A model generated the notes under the pieces. That model worked only from the letters and a program-made list of their open reading frames with translations, ran no database searches and was not told the DNA's origin. A stretch of 17,331 nt of DNA from CAZDAM01 sp964503595 (GTDB lineage: Bacteria; Muiribacteriota; UBA6191). This document shows, one piece after another, positions 6,935 to 15,327 of this stretch; position 1 is the first letter of the stretch, and the number at the start of each line of letters is the position of its first letter. The stretch covers positions 1-17,331 of the forward strand of contig CAZDAM010000075.1 of the NCBI GenBank assembly GCA_964503595.1, in the 5' to 3' direction. The position numbers were made by a program, and so were the translations under genes.

Positions 6935-9900
6935 GTGTTCTTATCGGCAAAAATACGGTCTGATTTTAGAGAAAAAGTCCATAAAAAAGGGAGCAGAAGT
7001 AAAAACAGCGGTACCAGCAGGAGCAGCCATAAACCAAATCGGCACAGGTGGCGCAAGCCTTCAGAAGTTTTAAGAGTACGAGCCATAGCTGGGGAGAGGT
7101 GATAGTAAAGGCGCATCAGAGCGATACCCCAGCAGGTTTTCAGAAGAAACCCGTCCCGTAGGGCGGTAAAGATCCGCACTTCTGGGCTGTGGACTCCAAA
7201 AGAGGCGGTTACGATAAAGCAGTTTTTGGGTTTTCCGTCGAGAACGGCATCGCTTAACTCGCTGGGTTTGACCCCGGTGTATGGATTGGGTTCAATGCCA
7301 GGATAATTGCTTTCCTGAGGAAGAATATCGACGCGTACATACGATGGAGCCGAAAATTCCTTGCCATCATAAACGGTCAGTTCAAAGATATAGCTCCCCG
7401 ATTCGGTCGATTGGAAACTGGCAATCTGACTGGTGGTATTGGACAAAGAGACGGATGGTCCTGAAATCTGGCGCCAGGAATAGCTTAAAACATCATTTCG
7501 ATCCGGATCGGTTGATGTGTAGCCGTTGAGTTCCACTCTGGCACCGATGGAGGCAATTTTATTGTTGCCGGCATTTGCCACAGGGGGATTCTGGGAGTCG
7601 GAAGTCACCTGCACGTAGCTGTAACCAGGATTGGAGAAGAGGCCGGTGCTGTCTCCGACAATGAGTTCAAACAGATAATAACCTCCGTTTTTCAGACTGT
7701 AGGTAAGAGTGTCGGAGGGTTCCACTACCAGGGAAAGGGGGGATGGCCCGGATTTCAGGTTCCAGAATTTGCTGAGAACAGGGTTACAGATTTGTTCGAA
7801 GGTATTTTCCGCAGTCTGGACCTGGAGGGAACTACAATCCTGAGGTCTTGACTGAAAGGCGTGGAGCTCGGCAATACGTCCGGCATTGGCAGAATCAGGC
7901 CCTGTGATGGTTGCCACAGGAATGAATGTGTTTTCGGGTAAAACCAGAGTGGAGACTTTGAAAGGCAGGGAGCGGGCTCCTGTTGTATCCATGACGGTCA
8001 GCTCAAAAGAGTAGTGTCCGGGCCAGATGGGGCGAAACCGAAGGATTGAGCCAAGGGTTTCCGGAAAGACAGTGGGGCCTTCAGTCTGGTGCCACTCGTA
8101 AAGAAATACTGATGATGAAGTATTGGCATTCAGAGGTGACGGATCTCGTGAGTCGGAAGCGTCGTATTCGATCAGCCGGTTTTCATAGATCGCGTCAGGA
8201 CCGAAGACCTGGGCGATCGGAGCCCGGTTGCTGTTGGCATTGACTACGGTTCCAAGAGACTTGGGATCCGTGGGGTAACCGTTTGCATCATAACCGGTGA
8301 CTTTGATAATCAGGGCACCAACAGCACTTCCCTCCAGCTGGATACTGGAACCTGTGGCACAGCGATTGGTTGGCGTTCCCCCTGGCCAGCAGGGGGAAAT
8401 CTGGACAGCTCCGGATGTGTTCAGCAGACGAGCTGTTCCCGTAGTAATTTCCCAGTACACGGTCGAAACCGATGAGCTGGGTCTTGCTGTGACAGGCTGG
8501 GGAGTACCAAGAAGGATTGAGGATGGAGAGGTCGGGTCGACCCAGGGCAGTTCTCTGGTATTGCCAATCACGCTGATGGCAAGCTCCTGGGAGGAGATCG
8601 ACTGGCGTCCTGTACTGTCGGTCAGTTTGACACGGTATCGGCAGACATAGCTGTCATTTTTCAGAGGCAGAAGGGGATTGGAGTCTGTGGCATCAGGCAG
8701 AATACAATTGGGATTGCCACTTTGTTCCAGCCATTCTGTCAGGACAATTGAGCCCCCGTTGGGTTCGATATGGGTCATGGGGATATTGACTCCACCAGAC
8801 AGAAAATGAGGGCCGTCAGCAACGGCTATGGTCATCCGATCCGGGGGAACCTGGGCACTTGGAGGGGAATCTAAAATGATCACTGTGGTGACGGCCCGAT
8901 CTGTTGCCAGAGAAGGAACATTGGTCAGAGGCGTCCCGGTAAAACCCAGAATCTGGTCCAGGGCGATGGTATAGGTTCCCGGTTCGCGCAGGGTTACCAG
9001 AAGATCTGTATCCGAAGCATCGAATTCAAGCTTTCTTAAGGAGGCTTCCAGGTTTCGCTGCTCGATGATTTGAGTGGAAGTCAGACAGGGGTTGAAGGTT
9101 CGACCGGGAATGCCACAAAGAAGCCACAGATTTTTGGGTGTGCGACTCTCTTTTTCCTTGCCCAGAAATTTTAGGCGGGAGGGAGGAGCCGTATCGGTAG
9201 GTTTGATAATCAGAGGTTTGGGCACGGCCTGAAGGATGATCCGGGAATCGTCTACAGTTGGATTGGACCCAATGGCATATTCGATACTGTCGGAAAAACC
9301 GTCCTGATCCGAGTCGGCTGGGTCCTGGCAGCTTGTTGTCGCAGGAGACTGGAGCGAAGCTGTGATACAGGTTCCGGTTTCCTTGATTTCAATTCCGTTG
9401 TTCAGGCCGTCGCCATCAGAATCCAGAAAGATATCATTGGCATCATTGGGGTTCATGACTCCGGAATAATAGGGTTCCTTTTCCATCAGGTTGGGAATGC
9501 CATCTCCATCGGTATCTGTAATGGCCTGTTCCAGAGCCCCCATATCGATGACACCATTCAGGCCTGGTGTGACGGTGACGGGAACAATCGGCAGACTGGA
9601 TAGCTCAAATTCTCTTAGGATCGGGGTTCCTGGCCGGTAGGATGGATTCCCTGCATTCAGGGCGCTTGAGATTGCGGTCACTCCATTATCCATCAGCTGG
9701 GCTGAAGGAATGGGATTCAGATTGAAGGTGGCAGGATCGGTACTTCGCAGTTGAGGGTGAAGCCCGTAAAGATTTCCATTTCCCCCGAACAGAGCCTGGG
9801 AAGTGGTCGTAGTCTCCCGGCAGAGAGAATATTCAATCAGGGGATCGATGAGGGAGCTTCCGCCAAGCAGGGAAAGACAATGGTTCTGAGCCCACAGAAT

Positions 9901-11931
9901 GCTGTTTTTGAGTTGAAATCCGGCAGCGACCCCGGAAAGAATTGGATTGTTCAGACTTGCCAGGGTGATCTTGTCCAGATGAAGGGCGTGGGGAGGAATG
10001 GCATCCCCGAAAGGAGTATTACGTGTTGTCAGCTGCTCAATCCCGGTCTGTCCTGCTCCCAGAATGGAGGAGGTGACTTTCAGAGCGGAGGAGGAAGCCA
10101 GCCGGATCGCAGTAGTGTTCCCGACCAGCTGAACCGAGGTCAGTTCTACATGGCGGGAGTTATGAAGGTCGACGCCATAGGTGGCGCAGGTGTCGTTTGG
10201 CGCTCCTGCGATAATCCTGTCCCCGATTCTTAAATCCTTGAAAGTGACATAGGGGATGTCTTCCAGAACAACTGCACTGGTGGCTGGAGACGAGCAGGTA
10301 ATGGCGACCCCGTTTCGACCTTCCAGAAGAATGCGACCCCAGCCAGGAGCAGTTTTCCCTTTCAGACGGGAAAAGTCAGCAACAAAAATTCCATCCTGTA
10401 TCCGGATGATTGAACCGGGAGCAGCTTTGTCCATAGCGTTATCGAGGCTGCTGCACGGATTGTCGATATCTCCGCAGTTGGCTGAAAGGGAACCGCTGTT
10501 CTGGTTCACGACGATAACGGGACCTGAGGTGATATTCATACCTGCACCCTGGTAGGAGCCGATATTGGCTCCTCCAAGTCCTTTGCCAATTGCAGGGGAA
10601 TTGAGCCTCAGGCTCAGGTCTCCCGCTTCCGGGTTGACCATCAGGGGGTCTTCCACTGTCCAGATGGTACTGCCGTCGATAATGGCAAACTGCTGATCCC
10701 TTTCAGGCATCACATTGGAGAAGGACATGAAACGTTCGATCTGGTGATTGCCGATTTTTTCGGCCCAGAAGTCCTTGATATTATTTACAAAAAGAAGGTC
10801 TGTCAGTCGGTTGTCCCGCCCATCATCCTGAAGGTCGAGATCAAAGGCAAAACTGAGGGCACCATGCCGGATTTTGGTGCCATTGGGTACGGGTTCAAAC
10901 AGGAAAAGGGAACCATTATCGTAGAAGGTACAGAAGGCAATACGGTTCTGTTCGGTAACATGCAGAATGCCTGAAGAGGGTTCGACATAGATCCCATGAT
11001 CACTCTGGGACAGAAACTGGCTCAGGAGGATCTGAACTGAAGTTGTAGCCCCCATCTGGATGCCGGACCGGTTTCTCAGAAAGGTGGAATTGGAAATTGT
11101 GGAATTGGTGACCCGGTTCAGATAGATCCCGGTATTGCCCTGAGTAAAACGAAGCGAATCTACCTGGATATTGCTGGAGTCCTGAAGAACGAGGGCGTGC
11201 TGCTGTATGAATCCATGGAAATCAAGCTGACTGAGCTGAACGTGAGCGATGTTTTGCAGTCGGAGTCCAAACAGGGCATTTCCCTGCGGTCTGAGCTCTA
11301 CGAGACCGGCATCCTGTGGGCGGATCAGAATCGGTTGCTCTGCTGTTCCGCTGACTTCGGTTGCCTGATCACCCCAGATCAGATTGTCCAGAAAAAAGGT
11401 TGTGGGGCTGGTGGGACTGGCTCCGGGACCACTTTGTAAAAGAATGGTATCTCCTGGTTCCACCAGTTCAATAGCTCTGGCAAGACTACCCAGAGGAAAA
11501 GAAGGATCTGTTCCTGGATTGGTGGCAGCATCACTTCCTGTATTAGAAACATAGAGATTACGGTTCAGAAAAGCATTGATCGGGACGCTGGCTATCGTTT
11601 TTGTAGTCGGATCGGCATCCTGGTCATCGACTTCCACGCTTAGTACGTAGGGTCCTCGTGTTGTAGGCAGGAATGTACCGTCGGAACGGAAGAGATTGAT
11701 TCGCGCTTCTGAAACCTGAGGGGTATTGCCATCCGGGCTTGAGGTGATCTGCCAGAAAAAGGAGAGAGCATTGCTTTCCGGATCTGAAGCCACGGCACTG
11801 ACGGTTACGGGCACTCCAACCTGTGCATTGATCGGTCCCTGCGGGTTTAGGGTTACGACAGGAGGGAGAGCAGAAAGATTCCTTATTGACAGACAAAAAA
11901 AGATGGGAAAGAAGCAGATTAGAAATCTCAT
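6928..11931 (-). CDS. Very large exported surface protein: PKD-like domains, beta-helix, calcium repeats, CFI-box C-terminus
   Basis: About 1667 residues from ATG 11931. The frame is open further (to 12063), but that would place 44 non-secretory residues before the signal peptide and overlap the divergent gene; ATG 11940 is the only other good option. No clear ribosome site is seen at either. Layout: signal peptide 1-21 (MRFLICFFPIFFCLS...LSA); PKD-like domain ~24-120; parallel beta-helix segment ~125-460, opening with the DUF1565-type YVSNTGSDAATNPGT...PGDTILLQSG; second beta-helix ~470-800; three DxDxDG calcium-type repeats ~805-895 (DTDGDGIPN, DSDGDGLNN, DSDQDGFSD); beta-rich region to ~1230; three PKD-like domains ~1235-1540; CFI-box (CFIVTASFGVHSPEVRIF, from ~1571) with RLYYHLSP; TM helix ~1631-1653 and a basic tail. 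This is an outer-surface or secreted architecture with a C-terminal sorting or anchoring signal. Ligand and partner are unknown. It sits just upstream of the flagellin on the same strand. Confidence 0.85.
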   Translation of the reverse strand: MRFLICFFPIFFCLSIRNLSALPPVVTLNPQGPINAQVGVPVTVSAVASDPESNALSFFWQITSSPDGNTPQVSEARINLFRSDGTFLPTTRGPYVLSVEVDDQDADPTTKTIASVPINAFLNRNLYVSNTGSDAATNPGTDPSFPLGSLARAIELVEPGDTILLQSGPGASPTSPTTFFLDNLIWGDQATEVSGTAEQPILIRPQDAGLVELRPQGNALFGLRLQNIAHVQLSQLDFHGFIQQHALVLQDSSNIQVDSLRFTQGNTGIYLNRVTNSTISNSTFLRNRSGIQMGATTSVQILLSQFLSQSDHGIYVEPSSGILHVTEQNRIAFCTFYDNGSLFLFEPVPNGTKIRHGALSFAFDLDLQDDGRDNRLTDLLFVNNIKDFWAEKIGNHQIERFMSFSNVMPERDQQFAIIDGSTIWTVEDPLMVNPEAGDLSLRLNSPAIGKGLGGANIGSYQGAGMNITSGPVIVVNQNSGSLSANCGDIDNPCSSLDNAMDKAAPGSIIRIQDGIFVADFSRLKGKTAPGWGRILLEGRNGVAITCSSPATSAVVLEDIPYVTFKDLRIGDRIIAGAPNDTCATYGVDLHNSRHVELTSVQLVGNTTAIRLASSSALKVTSSILGAGQTGIEQLTTRNTPFGDAIPPHALHLDKITLASLNNPILSGVAAGFQLKNSILWAQNHCLSLLGGSSLIDPLIEYSLCRETTTTSQALFGGNGNLYGLHPQLRSTDPATFNLNPIPSAQLMDNGVTAISSALNAGNPSYRPGTPILREFELSSLPIVPVTVTPGLNGVIDMGALEQAITDTDGDGIPNLMEKEPYYSGVMNPNDANDIFLDSDGDGLNNGIEIKETGTCITASLQSPATTSCQDPADSDQDGFSDSIEYAIGSNPTVDDSRIILQAVPKPLIIKPTDTAPPSRLKFLGKEKESRTPKNLWLLCGIPGRTFNPCLTSTQIIEQRNLEASLRKLEFDASDTDLLVTLREPGTYTIALDQILGFTGTPLTNVPSLATDRAVTTVIILDSPPSAQVPPDRMTIAVADGPHFLSGGVNIPMTHIEPNGGSIVLTEWLEQSGNPNCILPDATDSNPLLPLKNDSYVCRYRVKLTDSTGRQSISSQELAISVIGNTRELPWVDPTSPSSILLGTPQPVTARPSSSVSTVYWEITTGTARLLNTSGAVQISPCWPGGTPTNRCATGSSIQLEGSAVGALIIKVTGYDANGYPTDPKSLGTVVNANSNRAPIAQVFGPDAIYENRLIEYDASDSRDPSPLNANTSSSVFLYEWHQTEGPTVFPETLGSILRFRPIWPGHYSFELTVMDTTGARSLPFKVSTLVLPENTFIPVATITGPDSANAGRIAELHAFQSRPQDCSSLQVQTAENTFEQICNPVLSKFWNLKSGPSPLSLVVEPSDTLTYSLKNGGYYLFELIVGDSTGLFSNPGYSYVQVTSDSQNPPVANAGNNKIASIGARVELNGYTSTDPDRNDVLSYSWRQISGPSVSLSNTTSQIASFQSTESGSYIFELTVYDGKEFSAPSYVRVDILPQESNYPGIEPNPYTGVKPSELSDAVLDGKPKNCFIVTASFGVHSPEVRIFTALRDGFLLKTCWGIALMRLYYHLSPAMARTLKTSEGLRHLCRFGLWLLLLVPLFLLLLPFLWTFSLKSDRIFADKNTG
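6941..6968 (-). promoter_or_regulatory. Sigma-28 (FliA-type) flagellar promoter for the flagellin gene
   Basis: On the - strand TAAA (6968-6965) is followed after 16 bases by GCCGATAA (6948-6941), an exact match to the sigma-28 -10 box; the consensus is TAAA-N15-GCCGATAA. One base of extra spacing, or use of AAAA at the shifted position, is tolerated. It lies 107 bases upstream of the flagellin GTG and within the final codons of the upstream surface-protein gene, whose stop is at 6928-6930. Confidence 0.88.
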
Positions 11932-12001
11932 ATCTACCATTGTATCGTCAGGCCTGCTACAGTTTGGAAGTTGAAAGTGGTAAAATGCCCCGAGGTTTTC
12001 G

Positions 12002-12391
12002 ATGAGTACAGGACAGTTTGCCTTCATTCTGGTTGTTTTCGCTCTTGGTCTTGGATTCGCCATTTATCATTTTGTATTGCGCGAATTCGCAGTGGCGACC
12101 GGTTTTCCTCCTGAATCCACTGAAGAAGAAGTTTCAGGGGAGTCTTCCTTGCTCGATGAGTTTTCCCAGATTTCCGGCTATCTAGATGATCTGGAAAGCG
12201 CCTTGAAGCAGAGTGGGGCCCTGGATGAGGAAAGTCGCGCTTTTTTTGAGGAAAGGCGTCGCAGACTGGGACGTCTGGAGATCAGATTTGCTTCTTTTAC
12301 TTTAAGAGATGAAGATCCGGAAATTCGCAAAGTTATGCGATCAGTACTGGAAGAATTGGAATCCTTTCAACTAAGATTCATAAGCAATTGA
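12002..12391 (+). CDS. Small membrane-anchored coiled-coil protein upstream of pspA
   Basis: A 129-residue protein with one N-terminal membrane helix (~5-27, QFAFILVVFALGLGFAIYHF) and a charged cytoplasmic or periplasmic domain rich in Glu, Leu and Arg (LLDEFSQISGYLDDLESALK, FFEERRRRLGRLEIRF) that should form helices. The start ATG 12002 has GAGG with a six-base spacer. I do not recognise a family, and it is not similar to PspB or PspC as far as I can see (a PspB-like size but longer, with no leucine-zipper signature). It lies 37 bases before the PspA gene on the same strand, so a shared transcript is likely and a membrane partner role for PspA is a reasonable guess. It diverges from the large surface-protein gene across ~70 bases. 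Confidence 0.75.
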   Translation: MSTGQFAFILVVFALGLGFAIYHFVLREFAVATGFPPESTEEEVSGESSLLDEFSQISGYLDDLESALKQSGALDEESRAFFEERRRRLGRLEIRFASFTLRDEDPEIRKVMRSVLEELESFQLRFISN

Positions 12392-12400
12392 ATTTGATCT

Positions 12401-12413
12401 GGCGGAGTCCGCC
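12401..12413 (+). repeat. Perfect palindrome GGCGGAGTCCGCC in the gap before pspA
   Basis: Six-base arms around a single central G, in the 37-base gap between the small membrane-protein gene and pspA and seven bases before the GAGGAGAG ribosome site. As RNA it can form a GGCGG/CCGCC stem with a three-base loop. No T-tract follows, so it is not a terminator. It could be an mRNA stability or processing stem or an operator half-site pair; chance is not excluded. Confidence 0.5.
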
Positions 12414-12428
12414 TGACGAGGAGAGATT

Positions 12429-13190
12429 ATGGGCCTTTGGGACAGAATCAAACGTATTTTTTCAAGCAACCTCAACAGTCTGCTCGACTCGGCAGAGGAT
12501 CCTGAAAAAATGCTGGATCAGGTCATTCGGGACATGAGTGAGCAGCTTAAAACAACGAAGAAGCATGTAGCTTCTGCGATTGCTTCCCAGAAAAAGCTGG
12601 AGCGCGATTATCAGAATGAAGTCAATGCCGCCAACAACTATCTGGCAAAAGCCAAAGCTATTCTGAACGACGGAGATGAAAGCAACGATCATCTTGCTAA
12701 AGAGGCTTTGCAGCGCAAAAAGCACCATGAAACTCTTGCCGTTCAAATCAAGGCAACTCACGATCAGCAGAAGGCCATGGTCGAAAAGCTGAAAGGAAAT
12801 CTGCGCAAGCTGGAGCAGAAGGTTCGGGAGTCAGAGGCCAAGAAGAACAGCCTCAAGGCCAAGCATGCCACGGCCAAGACGCAGAAGCAGATTGCGGAGC
12901 AGATGGCTAATCTGGACGATAATTCCAGCTTTGAAGCCTTTGAGCGTCTTGAGGCTAAGATCAACCATATTGAAGACAGTGCTGTAGCCCAGCTTGAGCT
13001 CAATTCCGAAAGCGTGACCAACCAGCTTGAGGACGTCAGTTTTGATGCCGGGGTTGAGCAGGAGTTTCTGGCCCTGAAAGGGGAGTCTCAGCACATTGAG
13101 GACAAATCCACCCAGTCATCTGGAGCGTCGGCATCGTCGATGGATACGGATGATGAGTTTGAAAAACTCAAAGCCGAGCTGAAGAAATAA
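12429..13190 (+). CDS. pspA: Phage shock protein A / IM30 (Vipp1-like) family
   Basis: ESCRT-III-like membrane-maintenance protein that binds the inner face of the cytoplasmic membrane and forms large oligomers under envelope stress. The 253 residues start with MGLWDRIKRIFSSNLNSLL, an amphipathic helix like helix 0/1 of PspA. The family block DPEKMLDQVIRDMSEQL follows, then an almost continuous coiled coil to ~220 and a low-complexity linker (QSSGASASSMDTDDEF) before a short final helix EFEKLKAELKK, like the Vipp1-type C-terminal extension. The ribosome site GAGGAGAG is strong. No pspB, pspC or pspF is visible; instead a small membrane protein precedes it. A strong terminator follows at 13211-13247. 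Family assignment is firm; whether it acts like PspA or Vipp1 is not settled. Confidence 0.93.
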   Translation: MGLWDRIKRIFSSNLNSLLDSAEDPEKMLDQVIRDMSEQLKTTKKHVASAIASQKKLERDYQNEVNAANNYLAKAKAILNDGDESNDHLAKEALQRKKHHETLAVQIKATHDQQKAMVEKLKGNLRKLEQKVRESEAKKNSLKAKHATAKTQKQIAEQMANLDDNSSFEAFERLEAKINHIEDSAVAQLELNSESVTNQLEDVSFDAGVEQEFLALKGESQHIEDKSTQSSGASASSMDTDDEFEKLKAELKK

Positions 13191-13210
13191 TCGAATTCTG
13201 TTTTGAGGAT

Positions 13211-13247
13211 AAAAAGGCTACATGGGAATACATGTGGCCTTTTTTTT
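13211..13247. terminator. Bidirectional rho-independent terminator
   Basis: AAAAAGGCTACATG (13211-13224) pairs with CATGTGGCCTTTTT (13231-13244), with one G-T pair, around the loop GGAATA; eight T's follow from 13240. The A-tract on the left gives the mirror T-tract for the - strand. It lies 20 bases past the pspA stop and 54 bases past the stop of the convergent exported-protein gene, serving both. Confidence 0.93.
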
Positions 13248-13300
13248 GGAGAAAGTACTGGATTCTGTTCCTTATCAAGAGAGGGTTGAAGACTCTTTGC

Positions 13301-13957
13301 TTAGAGTTCCCGGCTGATTTCCAGTTCAATCGTTGTGCCGTCGTCGGATTCCTTGACACCTGTGATGTTGATGCTGCCACGTCCTGAGGCCTTTGAAACG
13401 ACTTCCTTGATGCGATCCATGTCTTTTTGCATTTCGCTGGGCTGAAATGTGAACATTTTGATTTGACGCTGCAGTTCATCAATCAGCTCTTTCATGTCTT
13501 CCAGATCTTCAGGGCGTATATTGTGAGCTCTCAGACGGCTGTTTTTTTCCAGCTGCAAAAGAGCCCGATAGACCCGGATGACAACTCTTGCTGCTGGTTC
13601 AATCAGGGGACTGGAGGCAGAGTTGATAATCCTGCGATCATAGGAAGAAGGTATCAGACCTTTTGAGATCATGCCCTGCATGATTTCGCGATAACGGGAT
13701 TTTGAGGAAATCCGTTTGAAAGGGTTGGAGTTAAAATCAAACTTTTTGCCGATGGTTTTGCGGTTCTCCAGATCCTGGGCTTCTTTGGATGGCTGAATTT
13801 TATTGGGCAGCTGAATGGTCAGACGCATGGATTCTTCCGGATAGTCGATATTATTGGGAAGATTCAAAATCAGATTGGATGGGGTTTGGGTGTCCTGAGC
13901 CAGTAAGTGGACAAAGGACAGGGAAAACAGAATCAGTTTAAGCAAGAGCTTTCGCAT
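13301..13957 (-). CDS. Small exported protein of unknown function
   Basis: 218 residues with a clear signal peptide (MRKLLLKLILFSLSFVHLLAQ, cleavage near residue 20). The mature part has an IQLPNKIQPSKEAQDLENR region, a basic middle (FKRISSKSRYREIMQG), a helical part (RVVIRVYRALLQLEKNSRLR, DLEDMKELIDELQRQIKMF) and a C-terminal beta-type end (RGSINITGVKESDDGTTIELEI). No cysteine pair or catalytic motif is seen and I do not recognise a family. The start ATG has an excellent ribosome site AAGGAGAT (13964-13971) with a six-base spacer, placed inside the end of the upstream peptidase gene, which it overlaps by 20 bases; the two are translated from one message. A periplasmic role alongside the peptidase is possible but not shown. 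Confidence 0.8.
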   Translation of the reverse strand: MRKLLLKLILFSLSFVHLLAQDTQTPSNLILNLPNNIDYPEESMRLTIQLPNKIQPSKEAQDLENRKTIGKKFDFNSNPFKRISSKSRYREIMQGMISKGLIPSSYDRRIINSASSPLIEPAARVVIRVYRALLQLEKNSRLRAHNIRPEDLEDMKELIDELQRQIKMFTFQPSEMQKDMDRIKEVVSKASGRGSINITGVKESDDGTTIELEISREL

Positions 13958-15233
13958 AGCGGGATCTCCTTATCGCTGCCAGGAAAGTTTTTTTGGAACC
14001 GGGGCCCACACCTATGATGGTAGGTACAGGCGCAAAAAGGGTACGGGCTGTTTGAAGAATTTCTTCCGGCCTTACCTGATGAACCAGATCCATGAGTTCC
14101 TGAGCGGAATGAACCCGCCCGAAATGCATTTCACCAACGGCAATCCGGTTCATCCGAAAAGAGGTTTTTTCCAGTCCTAGAAGCAGGCTTCCCGTGAGTT
14201 GGGATTTGAGCTGTTCCAGTTTTAGGGAGGGGATTCCCTCCTGAATCAGGCGTTCAATGATTTCGGCAATGGCGTTTAAGACCTCTTCCTGGGTCTCTGG
14301 AGCCTGGGCCGAGGCAATGCCGATGGATCCTCCGTCGCTATAGGCGCGGACATAGGAATAGATGGAGTAGGCCAGGCCGCGGATTTCACGGATTTCCTGA
14401 AAGAGAGTGGAGGACATACCCCCTCCAAGCCAGCTCGAAATCAGATGGAGAGCATAGCGGGAAGGATGGGTCATGGAAAGGGCATGCCAGCCAAGGTTCA
14501 GATGAAGCTGTTCGATTTTTTTGCTTCTGAAGACAACTTCCTGGTGTTTCTCTTCTTCGGGATAGTCAGGTAAATCAGGCCCGGAAGGCAGTTCTTCGAA
14601 CCATTTTCGGATTTCGTTTTCGGGATTCATGGCCGAGAAATTTCCCACCATGGTGACGAGGATCTGGTTTGGAGCATAGGATTTCTGGTGAAACCCGAGC
14701 ACTTCATCCCGCTTAAAGCCTAAAACCTGTTCCGGCGTGCCAACAACCGGATGCCCAAGTGCTTCTGAATACATGGACTGAACAATCAGATCATGACTGA
14801 GTTCCTCGGGACTGTCCTCATACATGTCAATTTCCTGGCAGATCACCTTTTTTTCCCGCTCTATTTCCAGGGAGTCGAAGACACTTTGAAACATCAGATC
14901 GGTCAGAATGTCAAAAACCAGAGGATAGTGGTGAATGACGGCTTTGGCGTAGTAGCAGCAGTTTTCTCTGGATGTGAAGGCATTGAGCTCTCCTCCTACA
15001 GTTTCAAGAGACTCGGCGATTTGCAGAGAACTTCGTTTTTGCGTGCCCTTAAAGAGCATGTGCTCCAGAAAGTGGGATATGCCAAAGAGGCTCTGAGGTT
15101 CGTGACGGGAGCCACGGCAGACCCAGACTCCTAAAAGCAGGCTGTGGATATGGGGAATGTTTTCCCAGGAAGCCTTAAGTCCATTGGAAAGTTTCAGGGA
15201 TTGAATCTCACTCACGAACTCTTTATCGACCAA
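13938..15233 (-). CDS. M16 family zinc metallopeptidase (insulinase / processing-peptidase-like)
   Basis: 431 residues, the usual length of the single-chain bacterial PqqL/YmxG/MPP-beta-like group. The inverted zinc motif is HFLEH at 54-58 (H54, E57, H58), with the third ligand E134 in EKKVICQEIDMYEDSPEE, spaced as the family requires. The C-terminal half carries the inactive-domain marks GLAYSIYSYVRAYSDGG and the FRMNRIAVGEMHFGR segment. There is no signal peptide, so it is probably cytoplasmic unless exported otherwise. The predicted start is TTG 15233 with a poor ribosome site; a GTG six codons further in is an alternative and would not affect the domain. It overlaps the following exported-protein gene by 20 bases. 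It diverges from the DUF2225 gene across 94 bases. Substrate unknown. Confidence 0.93.
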   Translation of the reverse strand: MVDKEFVSEIQSLKLSNGLKASWENIPHIHSLLLGVWVCRGSRHEPQSLFGISHFLEHMLFKGTQKRSSLQIAESLETVGGELNAFTSRENCCYYAKAVIHHYPLVFDILTDLMFQSVFDSLEIEREKKVICQEIDMYEDSPEELSHDLIVQSMYSEALGHPVVGTPEQVLGFKRDEVLGFHQKSYAPNQILVTMVGNFSAMNPENEIRKWFEELPSGPDLPDYPEEEKHQEVVFRSKKIEQLHLNLGWHALSMTHPSRYALHLISSWLGGGMSSTLFQEIREIRGLAYSIYSYVRAYSDGGSIGIASAQAPETQEEVLNAIAEIIERLIQEGIPSLKLEQLKSQLTGSLLLGLEKTSFRMNRIAVGEMHFGRVHSAQELMDLVHQVRPEEILQTARTLFAPVPTIIGVGPGSKKTFLAAIRRSRYAKALA

Positions 15234-15327
15234 AACTCAGGGTATCTTTGGGAAAATTGTCGATTCCATAAATCGAGTTGTTCAGCCTATTCAGTGCAAA
15301 CAGTGCTTGTGATAAATTGAGCTTCTT
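15234..15327. other. Divergent intergenic region with small inverted and direct repeats
   Basis: The 94 bases must hold the promoters of the M16 gene (-) and the DUF2225 gene (+). I see an inverted repeat TCGATT (15260-15265) / AATCGA (15271-15276) with a five-base spacer, and a direct repeat CAGTGC (15292-15297 and 15301-15306). No pair of good -35 and -10 boxes at proper spacing stands out on either strand, so no promoter is called. The repeats might be operator sites. Confidence 0.35.

Noticed and set aside
9400..9560. DxDxDG motifs as EF-hand protein or separate gene
   Set aside because: They are in frame within the large surface protein and match thrombospondin-type-3-like calcium repeats rather than EF-hands.
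11971..11986. TTGAAA and TAAAAT in front of the small membrane-protein gene as a sigma-70 promoter
   Set aside because: The two boxes are only four bases apart. TAAAAT has an extended TGG in front, but transcription would then start at the ribosome site, so I do not call it.
11932..12063. N-terminal extension of the large surface protein by 44 residues
   Set aside because: It would bury the signal peptide behind a basic non-secretory stretch and overlap the divergent gene at 12002; ATG 11931 (or 11940) is preferred.
13262..13298. AAGAG...CTCTT inverted repeat after the exported-protein gene as a second terminator
   Set aside because: Five-base arms, long loop and no T-tract; the terminator at 13211-13247 already explains the junction.
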